Assembly (NCBI GenBank): GCA_017468425.1
Contig: JAFUIO010000002.1
Span: 1-64,000 of the forward strand
Direction of reading: 5' to 3'
Origin: Clostridia bacterium
Lineage (GTDB): Bacteria; Bacillota; Clostridia; Oscillospirales; Acutalibacteraceae
Length of the DNA: 64,000 nucleotides
Under the pieces are notes generated by a model that was not told the DNA's origin, searched no databases, and saw only the letters and a list, made by a program, of their open reading frames with translations. A program made the position numbers and the translations under genes. Numbering within the stretch: the stretch's first letter is position 1; every line of letters starts with the position of its first letter. Positions 23,709 to 32,572 of the stretch are shown here, one piece after another.

Positions 23709-25919
23709 TTATTGTTTGAAAATTATACCCAATACAACAGAGAACATTGCTGAAATGAATTCCCAAAAAGTGTCCGCGTCTGCAAATTTTGTTTCAAAGT
23801 AGAAGGAAGAATCTTTTTCTTCGGCAGCAAAGCGGAAATTGTCAATATCAATGTCTGCACTGCCGTTACTTGTGAAAACAAAATCCATATCCAACAGATA
23901 TTTTATCATATTGTTAGGGCTTATAATTCCGCATTCATTTGCATAAAGGTAAAGGCTGTTAAGGTCGAGTGAAATATCGTGCCATTTACCGTCAGCAGGG
24001 ATAACAACTGAACTTTCGTGGCTTTCGTTTGCTTCGGGAGCATACCACATAAATGTTTCTCTGTAAAGCTTTAATGAATCAAAAATGACATCGTTTTCGC
24101 CGTTATTGCGAACAGAGAAAGTGAGTGTTCCGTAACTCGAAATATCTTTCAGAGCATTGCTGCATAATCTCATCTGACCGTCGTGCAGATATGAAATTGT
24201 CGGGCTTACAGAAAAATTACCGTCTCCTTTTACGTTGAGATAAGAATCTGTATAAGAAAGAGTTGCATTTTCTGCTGTCCATGAGTCGTAGTATCCGCTG
24301 TAGGGGTCAGATAAATTAAACCATGTTTTTTCAGTTTCGCAGTCTGTCCAGGGAAGGTCAATCCATGTTTTTGTCATATAATTTTTGTCAGTTACAAAAG
24401 GACCTATGGGAAGGGCATAAAAGCCTTTTTCTGTTGCGTAAAGGTTTGCGCGCATATTTGAAGCACAGTAAGCATAACTTGCAGATTTCGGGTCTTTTAC
24501 AAGGTCGCTCCACACCTTAACTGTGTCTGCAGATACAATTTCTGCATTTGCCTCAGTGTATATTCCGTTTTCACCGCAAACTGCAAATCCGCGGATTTTT
24601 TCGCCGTATACTTTGATGCCGTCGCCGATATTGTTAAAGGTAACATAAACTGCACCGTCTTTGATTTCGGTGCTTTTTATTGTGGAAACAGTATATGTGT
24701 CTCTTTCACCGTAAACAAGACCTTCAGCAGCAAAGAACATTCTGTGACCTACCGATTCCTTTAAAGCGGGATGAATAACTCCTACTGCAGGGATGTAATC
24801 GAGGGGTAAATCGTGAATGGAAATTACTGCACGTGAATCAGCATTTTTCTGTTGCATATCTGTGTAGTAAAGGTTTCTTTCGGGGAGAATTGTGTCTGAG
24901 CCGTAGTAGTATGGTGCAAGCTGGGTGTAAATAATGGGGAATTGCTCACCGTTTTCAAAGCCGAAAAGTTTACTGTAAGATGATTGCATCAGGTCAAAAG
25001 CTCTGCCGTACATTTCCGCTTCCCAGCCTATATCTGTTTCGCCCTGATACCAAAGCATACCTGTGGGACGGAAATTTTTAAGGGGATGAATTTTCTGATT
25101 GTAGTTTGCAGTAACGGAAGTGTAAACATTCTGCTTATCTTCTTTCCATTTTTCTGCAGTTACATATTGCCCTTCTTCTGCGAGATAATCTGTAAGGATT
25201 TTGTCACTTTCGCAGGTTTCACGGCTGAGCCAGGATGCAATTGATGAACCGCCCAGAGAAGAATTGAGAATACCTACGGGCATATCAAATTTTTTCATAA
25301 GTTGTTCTGCAAAGAAATATGCAACGGCACTCATATTGTAAACTTGTTCGTTTTCACCTGTAACCCATACGGCATCAGTTATATCATCCTGAGCATCACG
25401 GGGCAGGAGAGTAAGTGCAGTTTCGTCTTTATACACAGGGTATCCGGGCACCATAAGAACGCGTAAATTCTTGGAAAGCTTAACTTTATTAAGCCACATT
25501 TCGGAGCCTTTAAGAGACTGTGCAAGCGGATACATCATATTGCTCTGACCTGAAGCCAGCCACAGTTCACCGAAAACAATGTTTTTGAGAACTCTTATAT
25601 CCTTGCCGTTCTCATAAAGAATAATAATATATTCATCGTATGAACCTTTCGGTGCCATAAAAGAAACTGTGAATTTTCCGTCAGCACCTGTTGTGCTTTC
25701 CCCTGAAGCAATAAGCTTTTTGCCGAGATACAGCTCTGCTTTTATTTCGTTGCCGGGTTTGGCTGTACCGGCAAGAATTGCTTCTTTACTGTGCTGAAAC
25801 AGCATAGAATCGGCATAAACAGTGTAAAATTCAGCAGTTATTTCATCTGCTGCAAAGGCTGTTGATGAAGCACCAACAGCCATAATAATTGCGAGTAAAA
25901 GTGAGATAATTTTTTTCAT
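23709..25919 (-). CDS. Exported sialate O-acetylesterase
   Basis: About 736 residues. MKKIISLLL is preferred as the start (GGTGA 5 bases upstream); an in-frame GTG three codons earlier is possible. A signal peptide ends near AFAADE. The SGNH-type esterase core has LASGQSNMMYP (Ser), WYQGETDIGW and the His in GVIHPALKE. A C-terminal beta-sandwich follows. The last ~22 residues are a hydrophobic tail (TFWEFISAMFSVVLGIIFKQ). These enzymes remove O-acetyl groups from sialic acids or other acetylated sugars, which unmasks mucin glycans. The gene follows another exported esterase by about 15 bases and is cotranscribed with it. Confidence 0.85.
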   Translation of the reverse strand: MKKIISLLLAIIMAVGASSTAFAADEITAEFYTVYADSMLFQHSKEAILAGTAKPGNEIKAELYLGKKLIASGESTTGADGKFTVSFMAPKGSYDEYIIILYENGKDIRVLKNIVFGELWLASGQSNMMYPLAQSLKGSEMWLNKVKLSKNLRVLMVPGYPVYKDETALTLLPRDAQDDITDAVWVTGENEQVYNMSAVAYFFAEQLMKKFDMPVGILNSSLGGSSIASWLSRETCESDKILTDYLAEEGQYVTAEKWKEDKQNVYTSVTANYNQKIHPLKNFRPTGMLWYQGETDIGWEAEMYGRAFDLMQSSYSKLFGFENGEQFPIIYTQLAPYYYGSDTILPERNLYYTDMQQKNADSRAVISIHDLPLDYIPAVGVIHPALKESVGHRMFFAAEGLVYGERDTYTVSTIKSTEIKDGAVYVTFNNIGDGIKVYGEKIRGFAVCGENGIYTEANAEIVSADTVKVWSDLVKDPKSASYAYCASNMRANLYATEKGFYALPIGPFVTDKNYMTKTWIDLPWTDCETEKTWFNLSDPYSGYYDSWTAENATLSYTDSYLNVKGDGNFSVSPTISYLHDGQMRLCSNALKDISSYGTLTFSVRNNGENDVIFDSLKLYRETFMWYAPEANESHESSVVIPADGKWHDISLDLNSLYLYANECGIISPNNMIKYLLDMDFVFTSNGSADIDIDNFRFAAEEKDSSFYFETKFADADTFWEFISAMFSVVLGIIFKQ

Positions 25920-25934
25920 TATTTTCACCGACCT

Positions 25935-26975
25935 TTATTTGAAAAGTGAAAGTACCATATTAAAGAGAATTTTGAAAAATTCACAGATTGTAAGGCGGGC
26001 AGCAAGATTGTCTGTGCTTAAGTCATCTGTGATATTGCCTGTGCCTTCAATAACTTTTCCGTCATAGTCCGATGTGTGTGAAGTAAGCCATGAAATCATA
26101 CCGTTGGGGTAGGTGAGCGTAACTTCTTCACCAAGAGCATTCTGAGTGGTCATATGATGGTAAGGACCGTTTTCTGTTGTGAATAAATCATAGTTTACCG
26201 CAAACCATGCGTGGTGGCTGCTCTGTGTTTTCTTGCCATCGGCATAGCAGACCTTTGAAAGAGTTGAGAATCTGCATTCTTCGGGGATTGTGGTGATTTC
26301 TGAAATCTTCTGCCAGGTGGGAGTAACACCTACATAATAGCTTATAAGGGGGTCAAGGCTGCTTGATGTAATCCATACAGGCATATCCTTGAGATGCTCA
26401 ATAGCTTCTTTGTCAGGTGCCCATGCAGGACAAATGGGGAAAGCAGCAGCAAACATTTCAGGGTAAGCAATAGCCATTTTGAGAGTCATTTTGCCGCCCA
26501 TTGAATAACCGCCCACATAAATTCTGCTTAAATCAATGTTTTTATTGTTCTTTGCTATGAAATCGTCAATAGCACTTCTTAAAGGCTCAATAGTTTCATT
26601 TGTCCAGCAGATGCCGAGTTCTTCTCTTGAACGGGCAACCATAATGAATGCACCGCCTGCAGGAGAAAAACGTGACTGGAATTCGTCACTTGCCCAATAG
26701 CCTATCTGGCTTTTTTCAAGGGGCTTGCCCTCGTATTCGCCGTCAGCCAAGCCGTGAAGCCACACAACAAGCGGATATTTTGTGTCATCTTCTTCGTCTT
26801 TTACGGGAGAAAAGTAACGGTAGTCGATCGAAAAATCTCCTACAACAGGGCCTTCTCCCTTCTCGAAACTGCTGTTGATTGCTTCAAGTCCGTCTTCAAG
26901 CGAAACTGCACTTGCACTTACGGGAATAACGAAAATGCAAGCGAATACAAGAAGTAATGCGATGATTTTTTTCAT
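25935..26975 (-). CDS. Exported alpha/beta-hydrolase esterase
   Basis: 346 residues. A signal peptide occupies residues 1-23 (ends ASA). The fold is that of PHB-depolymerase/feruloyl-esterase-like hydrolases: PLVVWLHGLADG, RIYVGGYSMGGKMTLKMA with the catalytic Ser, the Asp candidate in SSLDPLISYY and the His in SSHHAWF. The C-terminus is a hydrophobic tail (CEFFKILFNMVLSLFK) like that of the next gene's product. GAGGTGA precedes the ATG. It is the first gene of a two-gene esterase operon with the sialate O-acetylesterase, suggesting joint deacylation of host or plant glycans. Confidence 0.8.
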   Translation of the reverse strand: MKKIIALLLVFACIFVIPVSASAVSLEDGLEAINSSFEKGEGPVVGDFSIDYRYFSPVKDEEDDTKYPLVVWLHGLADGEYEGKPLEKSQIGYWASDEFQSRFSPAGGAFIMVARSREELGICWTNETIEPLRSAIDDFIAKNNKNIDLSRIYVGGYSMGGKMTLKMAIAYPEMFAAAFPICPAWAPDKEAIEHLKDMPVWITSSSLDPLISYYVGVTPTWQKISEITTIPEECRFSTLSKVCYADGKKTQSSHHAWFAVNYDLFTTENGPYHHMTTQNALGEEVTLTYPNGMISWLTSHTSDYDGKVIEGTGNITDDLSTDNLAARLTICEFFKILFNMVLSLFK

Positions 26976-27011
26976 TTCAAGTCACCTCGTTTAAAAAATT
27001 TGTATCATAAA

Positions 27012-28340
27012 TTACATTATAAAACTGTTGTTATATCTTCTTACCCATTTGAGAACGGCTTTTTTGTCGTACTTCTGAGGCATTGTTGAAGTTGCTGCAA
27101 TAGCTTTTGCGAAATTGCCGATAAGGAAAGTCGCTTTTTTTATAATTTTTCTGTTATGAATAAGTGCTACTGCCTTCTGCATTAAAACATCCATAGGAAC
27201 ATAACTGAAAATTGCCCACAAGCTGTTGGTATCGGCAGTGATAGTCATATCATCTTCGTTAAGAACACCTGTTGAAAGGAGATAGTCGATATCATCACCG
27301 CTCATATGTGCCATCATCATTTTGATGCAAGCCATAGGAGCAAGACCGTTGCCGAGTTCTTTGTAGAAATTACGCTGATATGTCCAGAGTGTTTCTGCAG
27401 TATATGCCATATCAGTATCTTTCATAATGGCATCAGCAAGAATTTTTGATGCTTTCAGGGTGTTTGCGATACCTGAGCCGATAATAGGCACTGTCATAAA
27501 AGCACTGTCACCGATTGCAGCATATCCGTCAGCAACGAGTATGCCGAGAGGCTGCCTTACAGGGATATTTACAAACTGACCGCCACGTAATTTTTCTGTA
27601 CCGAGAGAGGGGTTATCTTTACGCAGTACGCTTATAGTTCTTTCAACTTCCTCCATATCCAGTTTATGGAAACGTCCGATAAGCACATCAGTCCATTCTT
27701 CTTCAGTAGCAACCCAGGAAATACCTTTTTTATCTTCAGGAAGGAGAAGAACTTTATATTTATCGCGGTCGCAGACTTCAGCAGTTTTGTTGAAGAATGC
27801 TCTGTAAACGTAAAACTGCTCATAAGGACCTACTTCTCTCTGAATTCCGAGATTTTCGGGAAGATTACGTCTTACGGGAGAATGAAGACCGCAAGCATCA
27901 ATAACAAGGTCGGCATATTCAATTCCGTTTTCTGTTTTTATACCTGTAACGCGGCTTCCTGCCATAACGGGACCAAGCACAGGGCAGTTGTATACAAATT
28001 TCACACCTGCTTTTTCAGCATAAGTAATAAGATGGTTGTAAATATCTTTTCTTTCCATCTGAATTTCAAGCTGGTCTTCAGGTACGTGCTGTGTAACGGG
28101 TGTACGCATAGACATTCCGTAGAAAGTCATATCGTGCTTGAATTTATAAAGGCTTTCGTCAGGCAGGGGAAGACCGAGACAGGTGAAACCTTTCTTATCA
28201 AAAATATCAGTCCAGTCGTGCCCCATATTTTCTCTTGCATTTTTTTCGAATACGGTAACATCGTATCCGTTTTTTGCAAGGAGCATCGCTGTAGCGATAC
28301 CGCCGTGACCGCCTCCTGCAACAATAATTCTTTTTTTCAT
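27012..28340 (-). CDS. FAD-dependent oxidoreductase (second of tandem pair)
   Basis: 442 residues. The N-terminal Rossmann motif is VAGGGHGGIATAMLLAKNGY, ending in an acidic VFEK. The mid-protein DACGLHSPVRRN and the later GYAAIGDSAFMTVPIIGSG motif fit FAD monooxygenases and geranylgeranyl-reductase-like proteins. No membrane helix is seen. GGGAGGATA precedes the ATG. It is a close paralogue of the gene 16 bases upstream, with the same length and the same motif order. The substrate is unknown; quinone, carotenoid or lipid reduction and aromatic hydroxylation are all possible for the family. Confidence 0.8.
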   Translation of the reverse strand: MKKRIIVAGGGHGGIATAMLLAKNGYDVTVFEKNARENMGHDWTDIFDKKGFTCLGLPLPDESLYKFKHDMTFYGMSMRTPVTQHVPEDQLEIQMERKDIYNHLITYAEKAGVKFVYNCPVLGPVMAGSRVTGIKTENGIEYADLVIDACGLHSPVRRNLPENLGIQREVGPYEQFYVYRAFFNKTAEVCDRDKYKVLLLPEDKKGISWVATEEEWTDVLIGRFHKLDMEEVERTISVLRKDNPSLGTEKLRGGQFVNIPVRQPLGILVADGYAAIGDSAFMTVPIIGSGIANTLKASKILADAIMKDTDMAYTAETLWTYQRNFYKELGNGLAPMACIKMMMAHMSGDDIDYLLSTGVLNEDDMTITADTNSLWAIFSYVPMDVLMQKAVALIHNRKIIKKATFLIGNFAKAIAATSTMPQKYDKKAVLKWVRRYNNSFIM

Positions 28341-28356
28341 TTATGTATCCTCCCGG

Positions 28357-29685
28357 TCAGTTATAAGGCTTAAAGCATTTGTTATAGTTTTTAACCCACT
28401 TAAGAGCCTTTTTCTTATTGTATTTTCTGGGCATCATTGCAGATACAACAATGGCTTTGCCCATACTTGTAACCATTTTTGTGAATTTGGGTGCTACTGT
28501 TTTGTTTTTGAAAAGATTATACATCTTCTTGCAGAAAACAGGGAAGGTCGACAGTTGAGCAACTGCCTTTATGTTGTTTGATTCTGCACCGATAGCCATA
28601 TTTTTAGCAGTAAGAATGTGATTGTCTACAAAATAGTCAAGGTCTTCACCTGTAAGGCTTGAAATCATAAGCTTGATACAGGCAATAGGGGCAAGACCTG
28701 CACCCATTTTAACGTAAAAATCACGCTGATAATCCCATAAAACATCAATGGTGTATTCTTTATCCTTGTTTGCAATAAGGCTCTCTGCAAGGATTTTTGA
28801 AGCCTTCAGAGTGTTTGCAATGCCTGAGCCGATAATAGGAGTTGTCATAAAAGCACTGTCACCGATTGCAGCATATCCGTCAGTAACAAGTATTCCAAGC
28901 GGTTGCCTTACGGGAATGTTTAAAATATGACCGCCTCTTACAAGCTCTGTGCCGATGTTATTGTTTGCAGGGCGGAGTCTGTCAACTATTTCGTTTGCTT
29001 TATTAATGTCAAAATCGTAGAATTTGCCGATAAGCACATCTGTATAGCCGTTGTTATCCACAACCCACGAAATGCCTTTTTCGTATTCCGCAAGAAGAAT
29101 AACTTTATATTTATCCTTCGGCTCAGCGGCTTTGTTATAGAATGCTCTGTATGCCCGGAATTGCTCATAAGGGCCTATTTCTCTCTGTATGCCTGTTTCT
29201 TCGGGAAGATTTCTTCTTACGGGAGAATTGGCACCGCAAGCGTCAATAACAAGGTCGCCTCTGATTTCGCCGTTGTAAGTTTTTATGCCCACAACTTTAT
29301 TCTTTTCAATAACGGGGCCTTCTATATTGCAGTTGTAAACAAATTTAACACCTGCTTTTTCAGCGAAAGGAATAATATGGTCGTAGATATCTTTTCTTTC
29401 CATATTGATTTCAAGCTGGTCTTCAGGGATAGACTGCTTAAGTGAAGTTCTTTCAGCAGGGCTGTAAAAAGTTATATCGTGCTTGAGATAATAAAGGCTT
29501 TTGTCAGGCATAGGAATTCCGACAGCGGCAAAAGCTTTTCTGTCAAAAGCATCCGTCCAGTCGTGTCCCATATTTTCGCGGGAATTTTTTTCGTATATTG
29601 TAACGTCAAAACCGTTCTGTGCAAGGAGCATACCTGTAGCAATACCGCCGTGACCGCCACCTGCAACGATAATTCTTTTTGCCAT
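28357..29685 (-). CDS. FAD-dependent oxidoreductase (first of tandem pair)
   Basis: 442 residues from MAKRIIVAGGGHGG, chosen because AAGGTTGAT is close upstream and this start aligns exactly with the paralogue. It has the same FAD motifs: GGGHGGIATGMLLAQNG, DACGANSPVRRN and GYAAIGDSAFMTTPIIGSG. It is transcribed away from trxA, with a sigma-A-type promoter and a palindrome in the shared intergenic region, so it may be under the same redox control. The function beyond FAD-linked oxidation or reduction is not evident. Confidence 0.8.
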   Translation of the reverse strand: MAKRIIVAGGGHGGIATGMLLAQNGFDVTIYEKNSRENMGHDWTDAFDRKAFAAVGIPMPDKSLYYLKHDITFYSPAERTSLKQSIPEDQLEINMERKDIYDHIIPFAEKAGVKFVYNCNIEGPVIEKNKVVGIKTYNGEIRGDLVIDACGANSPVRRNLPEETGIQREIGPYEQFRAYRAFYNKAAEPKDKYKVILLAEYEKGISWVVDNNGYTDVLIGKFYDFDINKANEIVDRLRPANNNIGTELVRGGHILNIPVRQPLGILVTDGYAAIGDSAFMTTPIIGSGIANTLKASKILAESLIANKDKEYTIDVLWDYQRDFYVKMGAGLAPIACIKLMISSLTGEDLDYFVDNHILTAKNMAIGAESNNIKAVAQLSTFPVFCKKMYNLFKNKTVAPKFTKMVTSMGKAIVVSAMMPRKYNKKKALKWVKNYNKCFKPYN

Positions 29686-29725
29686 AAAATCAACCTTCTT
29701 CGCATAGTGAAAGCATAGTGAAATA

Positions 29726-29754
29726 ATGGTAACATAAATGCATAATTTTTTCAA
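29726..29754 (-). promoter_or_regulatory. Promoter of the FAD oxidoreductase pair
   Basis: On the minus strand: TTGAAA, a 17-base spacer, then TACCAT, about 40 bases before the ATG. The palindrome at 29774-29788 is centred about 62 bases before the expected start site, a class-I activator position. Confidence 0.5.
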
Positions 29755-29773
29755 TATTTTGTTTATTTAAAAA

Positions 29774-29815
29774 TGTGACTTTGTCACAGAAAAAATCACT
29801 TTTTCAGCATATAAT
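29774..29815 (+). promoter_or_regulatory. Crp/Fnr-type palindrome and -10 box of trxA
   Basis: A perfect TGTGAC-TTT-GTCACA palindrome at 29774-29788 is followed by TATAAT at 29810-29815, with no -35 match at the right distance. The palindrome centre is about 41 bases upstream of the expected start site, the class-II position of Crp/Fnr activators. A Crp/Fnr regulator gene is adjacent. Confidence 0.6.
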
Positions 29816-29851
29816 AAAGGTGTAAAAAACAAAAGAAAGGAAGTAATGATT

Positions 29852-30157
29852 ATGTCAGTACTTAAAGTAAATAAAGATAATATAAATGAAGTTTTAAACA
29901 GTGATAAAAAAGTTCTTCTCGATTTCTACGCATCATGGTGCGGACCTTGCAGAATGTTATCACCTGTAATCGATAAAGTTGCAGAGGAAAACCCTGATAT
30001 TGTTGTGGGTAAAGTAAACGTAGATGATGAGCCTGAGCTTGCAGCAATGTTTTCTGTTTCAAGCATACCCGTGCTTGTTGTGATGAAAGACGGAAAAATC
30101 CTTAAACAATCTCTGGGAGCAATCCCGAAACAGCAGGTTGAAGCGTTATTGGATTAA
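29852..30157 (+). CDS. trxA: Thioredoxin
   Basis: 101 residues from MSVLKVNKDN; an ATG two codons earlier is also possible, but GGAAG is better spaced for this one. The classical active site WCGPC lies in DFYASWCGPCRML, with the cis-proline in SSIPVLVV. It reduces protein disulfides and peroxiredoxins using electrons from thioredoxin reductase, which is encoded 1.5 kb away with a peroxiredoxin. Its 3' end overlaps the convergent Crp/Fnr gene by 12 bases. The promoter appears activator-dependent. Confidence 0.95.
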   Translation: MSVLKVNKDNINEVLNSDKKVLLDFYASWCGPCRMLSPVIDKVAEENPDIVVGKVNVDDEPELAAMFSVSSIPVLVVMKDGKILKQSLGAIPKQQVEALLD

Positions 30158-30820
30158 CTGACGAAGACGTTTTTTGTCAATTACCTTAACGCCTTTGCGT
30201 GATACTTCAACGAGCTTTTCGTTAGAAAAATATTTAAGCATCCTTGAAACAACCTCACGGGCAGAACCCATATATTTTGCAATCTGCTCGTGAGTAAGGC
30301 TGACAGTATCTGAGCCTGTACGTGCAATTTCATCAAGCAGGAAAATTGCCAGACGCTTATCAAGGCTCATAAAAAGTATCTGCTGCATAACCCACATAAC
30401 GTCAGAAAAGCGGGAAAGTGCAGTTTCAAGAGTGTAGATTTTTATATGGTCATTTCTGTCTGCAATTGAAGCAAAAGCAGGGCCGCTGATGTTGAAGCAT
30501 ACACTGTCTTCTTCCGCGTCAACAAAAACATCAAATGTAATTGTTCTGAAAACGCAGGATGCAGACAGTACACATAAATCCCCTTCATGAAGACGGCAGA
30601 GAGTAATATCTTTTCCGTCTTCAGACATCATATAAAGCCTTAAACATCCGTTTTTTACAAGAATTACACCTGAACAATCGCTTGCATCGTGGACTGTTGT
30701 ACCCTTGCGGTAAGTCACTGCCGAAGAATTCTGACATATGTATTCTTTATCATCTTCGGAAATTTCCTCCCAGAACGGAAAAATTTCCTTATAAATAGTC
30801 TCGAACATTTCTTTTGCCAT
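30146..30820 (-). CDS. Crp/Fnr family transcriptional regulator
   Basis: 224 residues: an N-terminal cyclic-nucleotide-type effector domain (GVILVKNGCLRLYM, EGDLCVLSASC), a dimer helix, and a C-terminal winged helix with recognition helix GSAREVVSRMLKYF. Several cysteines in the effector domain (GC, LC, CVLSASC) could sense redox state, though the N-terminal [4Fe-4S] pattern of FNR is not seen. The recognition helix has Arg-Glu as in CRP and Ser-Arg as in FNR. AGGAGTGA precedes the ATG. Its convergent overlap with trxA and the palindrome ahead of trxA suggest it controls the thioredoxin genes. Confidence 0.9.
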   Translation of the reverse strand: MAKEMFETIYKEIFPFWEEISEDDKEYICQNSSAVTYRKGTTVHDASDCSGVILVKNGCLRLYMMSEDGKDITLCRLHEGDLCVLSASCVFRTITFDVFVDAEEDSVCFNISGPAFASIADRNDHIKIYTLETALSRFSDVMWVMQQILFMSLDKRLAIFLLDEIARTGSDTVSLTHEQIAKYMGSAREVVSRMLKYFSNEKLVEVSRKGVKVIDKKRLRQLIQ

Positions 30821-30827
30821 ATTAAAA

Positions 30828-31603
30828 TCACTCCTGAATTGTCTTTCCGCAAGGCAGATAGTGGAGATTCTTTATATATTTTTTCATAAATTCATATTGC
30901 TCTGTGCCTGTGCAGTGGCAGGTATAAAAGGTTGTGCCTGATTTTTGCAGGATTTCCGCATATTCTTTTAACTTTTCATCAAGAGGAAACTTTGAAAAAT
31001 GAAATCCGCCCACAAGCACATCAGGCGAAAACCATTCGGTTATATCGAGAATTCCCTTGTGAGAGCAACCGCTGATGAGAAAGGTTCTGCTATTTTCTTT
31101 AATCAGCAGATATTGCTCGTGTAAGAATCTGTCGGGGATGAAGCTATTGTTTTTAAGCTCTGTAAGTCCGGACGAGCCTGAATCATACTTTTTCTCGGAT
31201 TTGTTGCAGGAATAAAGAAACAGATTATCGTCAATCTGCAATTCATCTTCCGTAAAAATCAATCGTTTATTATCTTTTAACTTTTTATCAAGTCCTATAT
31301 ATTTTTCCTGACCGTTGTAGTAATCTCCGAAGGCATACCGGCTTAAATAAACAGGAGCATTTGTGTTTATTTCCAGAAATTTTTCAAGTCCTCCGCCGTG
31401 GTCGTAGTGACCGTGGGAAAGAATTGCAATATCAGCATCTTTCAGATTCACGCCGAGTGTTTCGGCATTCTGATAAAAAGGTCAGTCTGCCCCATATCAA
31501 ATAAGATTTTGTGGTTTTCAGTTTCGATATACAGTGAAAGTCCGTGTTCAGCTTTAACGGAATCATTCAGTGCAGTGTTTTCAAGTAAAGATGTGATTTT
31601 CAT
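30828..31603 (-). pseudogene. MBL-fold metallohydrolase, single frameshift
   Basis: Starting at ATG 31603 (AAAGGA upstream), the first 39 codons read a normal MBL N-terminus (MKITSLLENTAL, HGLSLYIE, KILFDMGQTDLF). They then run out of frame. The continuation with the metal motif SHGHYDHGGGLEKF lies in the next frame, down to the stop at 30828. Adding one base to the five-A run at 31475-31479 would join the two parts seamlessly. The remaining domain is complete, with GCSHKGI and CHCTGTEQY. The family hydrolyses phosphoesters or thioesters, often in pterin or cyclic-phosphate metabolism. It is either a recent mutation or a homopolymer sequencing error. Confidence 0.8.
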
Positions 31604-31658
31604 ACTTTCAAAATCCTTTAATTTGTGATATACTTATTTTACTCCAAGGAGGTTTATT

Positions 31659-32570
31659 ATGCAACATATTTTTGATATGATTGTCATCGGTGGCGGTCCT
31701 GCAGGGTACACATCTGCTCTTTATGCTTCGCGTGCAGGTTTTGATACTCTGGTGCTTGAAAGAATGGCGCCGGGCGGACAGATGGCGCTTACAGATACTA
31801 TAGACAATTATCCCGGCTTCGAAAACGGAGTGGATGGATTTGATTTAGGTGTAAAAATGCAGTCGCAGGCCGAGCGCTTCGGTGCAAAAACCGAGTTTGC
31901 AGATGTAACGGATGTTGATTTTACAGAGAAAATCAAAAAAATCAGCACCACAGCAGGGGAGTTTTTTGCTAAAACTATAGTTGTTGCCACAGGTGCAAAT
32001 CCGCGGGAATTAGGCATTGAAAACGAAAAAGAATACGCGGGAAAAGGTGTCCATTACTGTGCTCATTGCGACGGCAGATTTTATAAAGACAAAACCGTTG
32101 CAGTAGTCGGCGGCGGTAATACTGCAATTCAGGATGTGTTATATCTTTCAAGAATTGCAAAAAAAGTTTATGTTATTCACCGCAGAGATTCTTTCAGGGC
32201 AACGAAGATTTATGTTGAGCAACTGAAAAAAGCTGAAAATATTGAGATTCTTTACAACAGCACTGTCGAGAGCATAATTGCCGAAGAAAGAGTTTCGGGC
32301 ATAACGGTAAAAAATTCAGATGCGGGTGAAAAGAAGAAACTTGAATGTGATGCGTTATTTGTAAGTATCGGCAGAATCCCTGCAACGGAATTCCTGAAAG
32401 GTAAAATAAACCTTGATGAAAGCGGTTATATAATTGCGGACGAAACAACAAAAACAAGCGAAAACGGTGTTTTTGCCGTAGGAGATGTGCGTACAAAAGA
32501 ATTAAGGCAGGTTGTAACTGCGGTGGCAGACGGTGCTGTGGCAGTACACTTTGCAGAAAAGGAGATATAA
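31659..32570 (+). CDS. trxB: Thioredoxin reductase
   Basis: 303 residues of the low-molecular-weight bacterial type. The FAD motif is IGGGPAGYTSALYASRAG, the redox pair is in CAHCDG, the NADPH motifs are VVGGGNTAIQD and HRRDSFRA, and the C-terminal FAD motif is GVFAVGDVRTK. AAGGAGG lies before the ATG. It transfers electrons from NADPH to thioredoxin. The peroxiredoxin gene begins 2 bases after its stop, so the two form a tight operon. It is divergent from the frameshifted MBL gene. Confidence 0.95.
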   Translation: MQHIFDMIVIGGGPAGYTSALYASRAGFDTLVLERMAPGGQMALTDTIDNYPGFENGVDGFDLGVKMQSQAERFGAKTEFADVTDVDFTEKIKKISTTAGEFFAKTIVVATGANPRELGIENEKEYAGKGVHYCAHCDGRFYKDKTVAVVGGGNTAIQDVLYLSRIAKKVYVIHRRDSFRATKIYVEQLKKAENIEILYNSTVESIIAEERVSGITVKNSDAGEKKKLECDALFVSIGRIPATEFLKGKINLDESGYIIADETTKTSENGVFAVGDVRTKELRQVVTAVADGAVAVHFAEKEI

Positions 32571-32572
32571 TT

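Noticed and set aside
27666-28373. 235-residue plus-strand frame opposite the FAD oxidoreductase
   Set aside because: It is the complement of a well-conserved gene, rich in Cys, Phe and Ser, without a ribosome site or recognisable motif.
30859-31400. A cyclic-nucleotide or other riboswitch near the redox genes
   Set aside because: The region is fully explained by the MBL coding frame; no riboswitch core was recognised.
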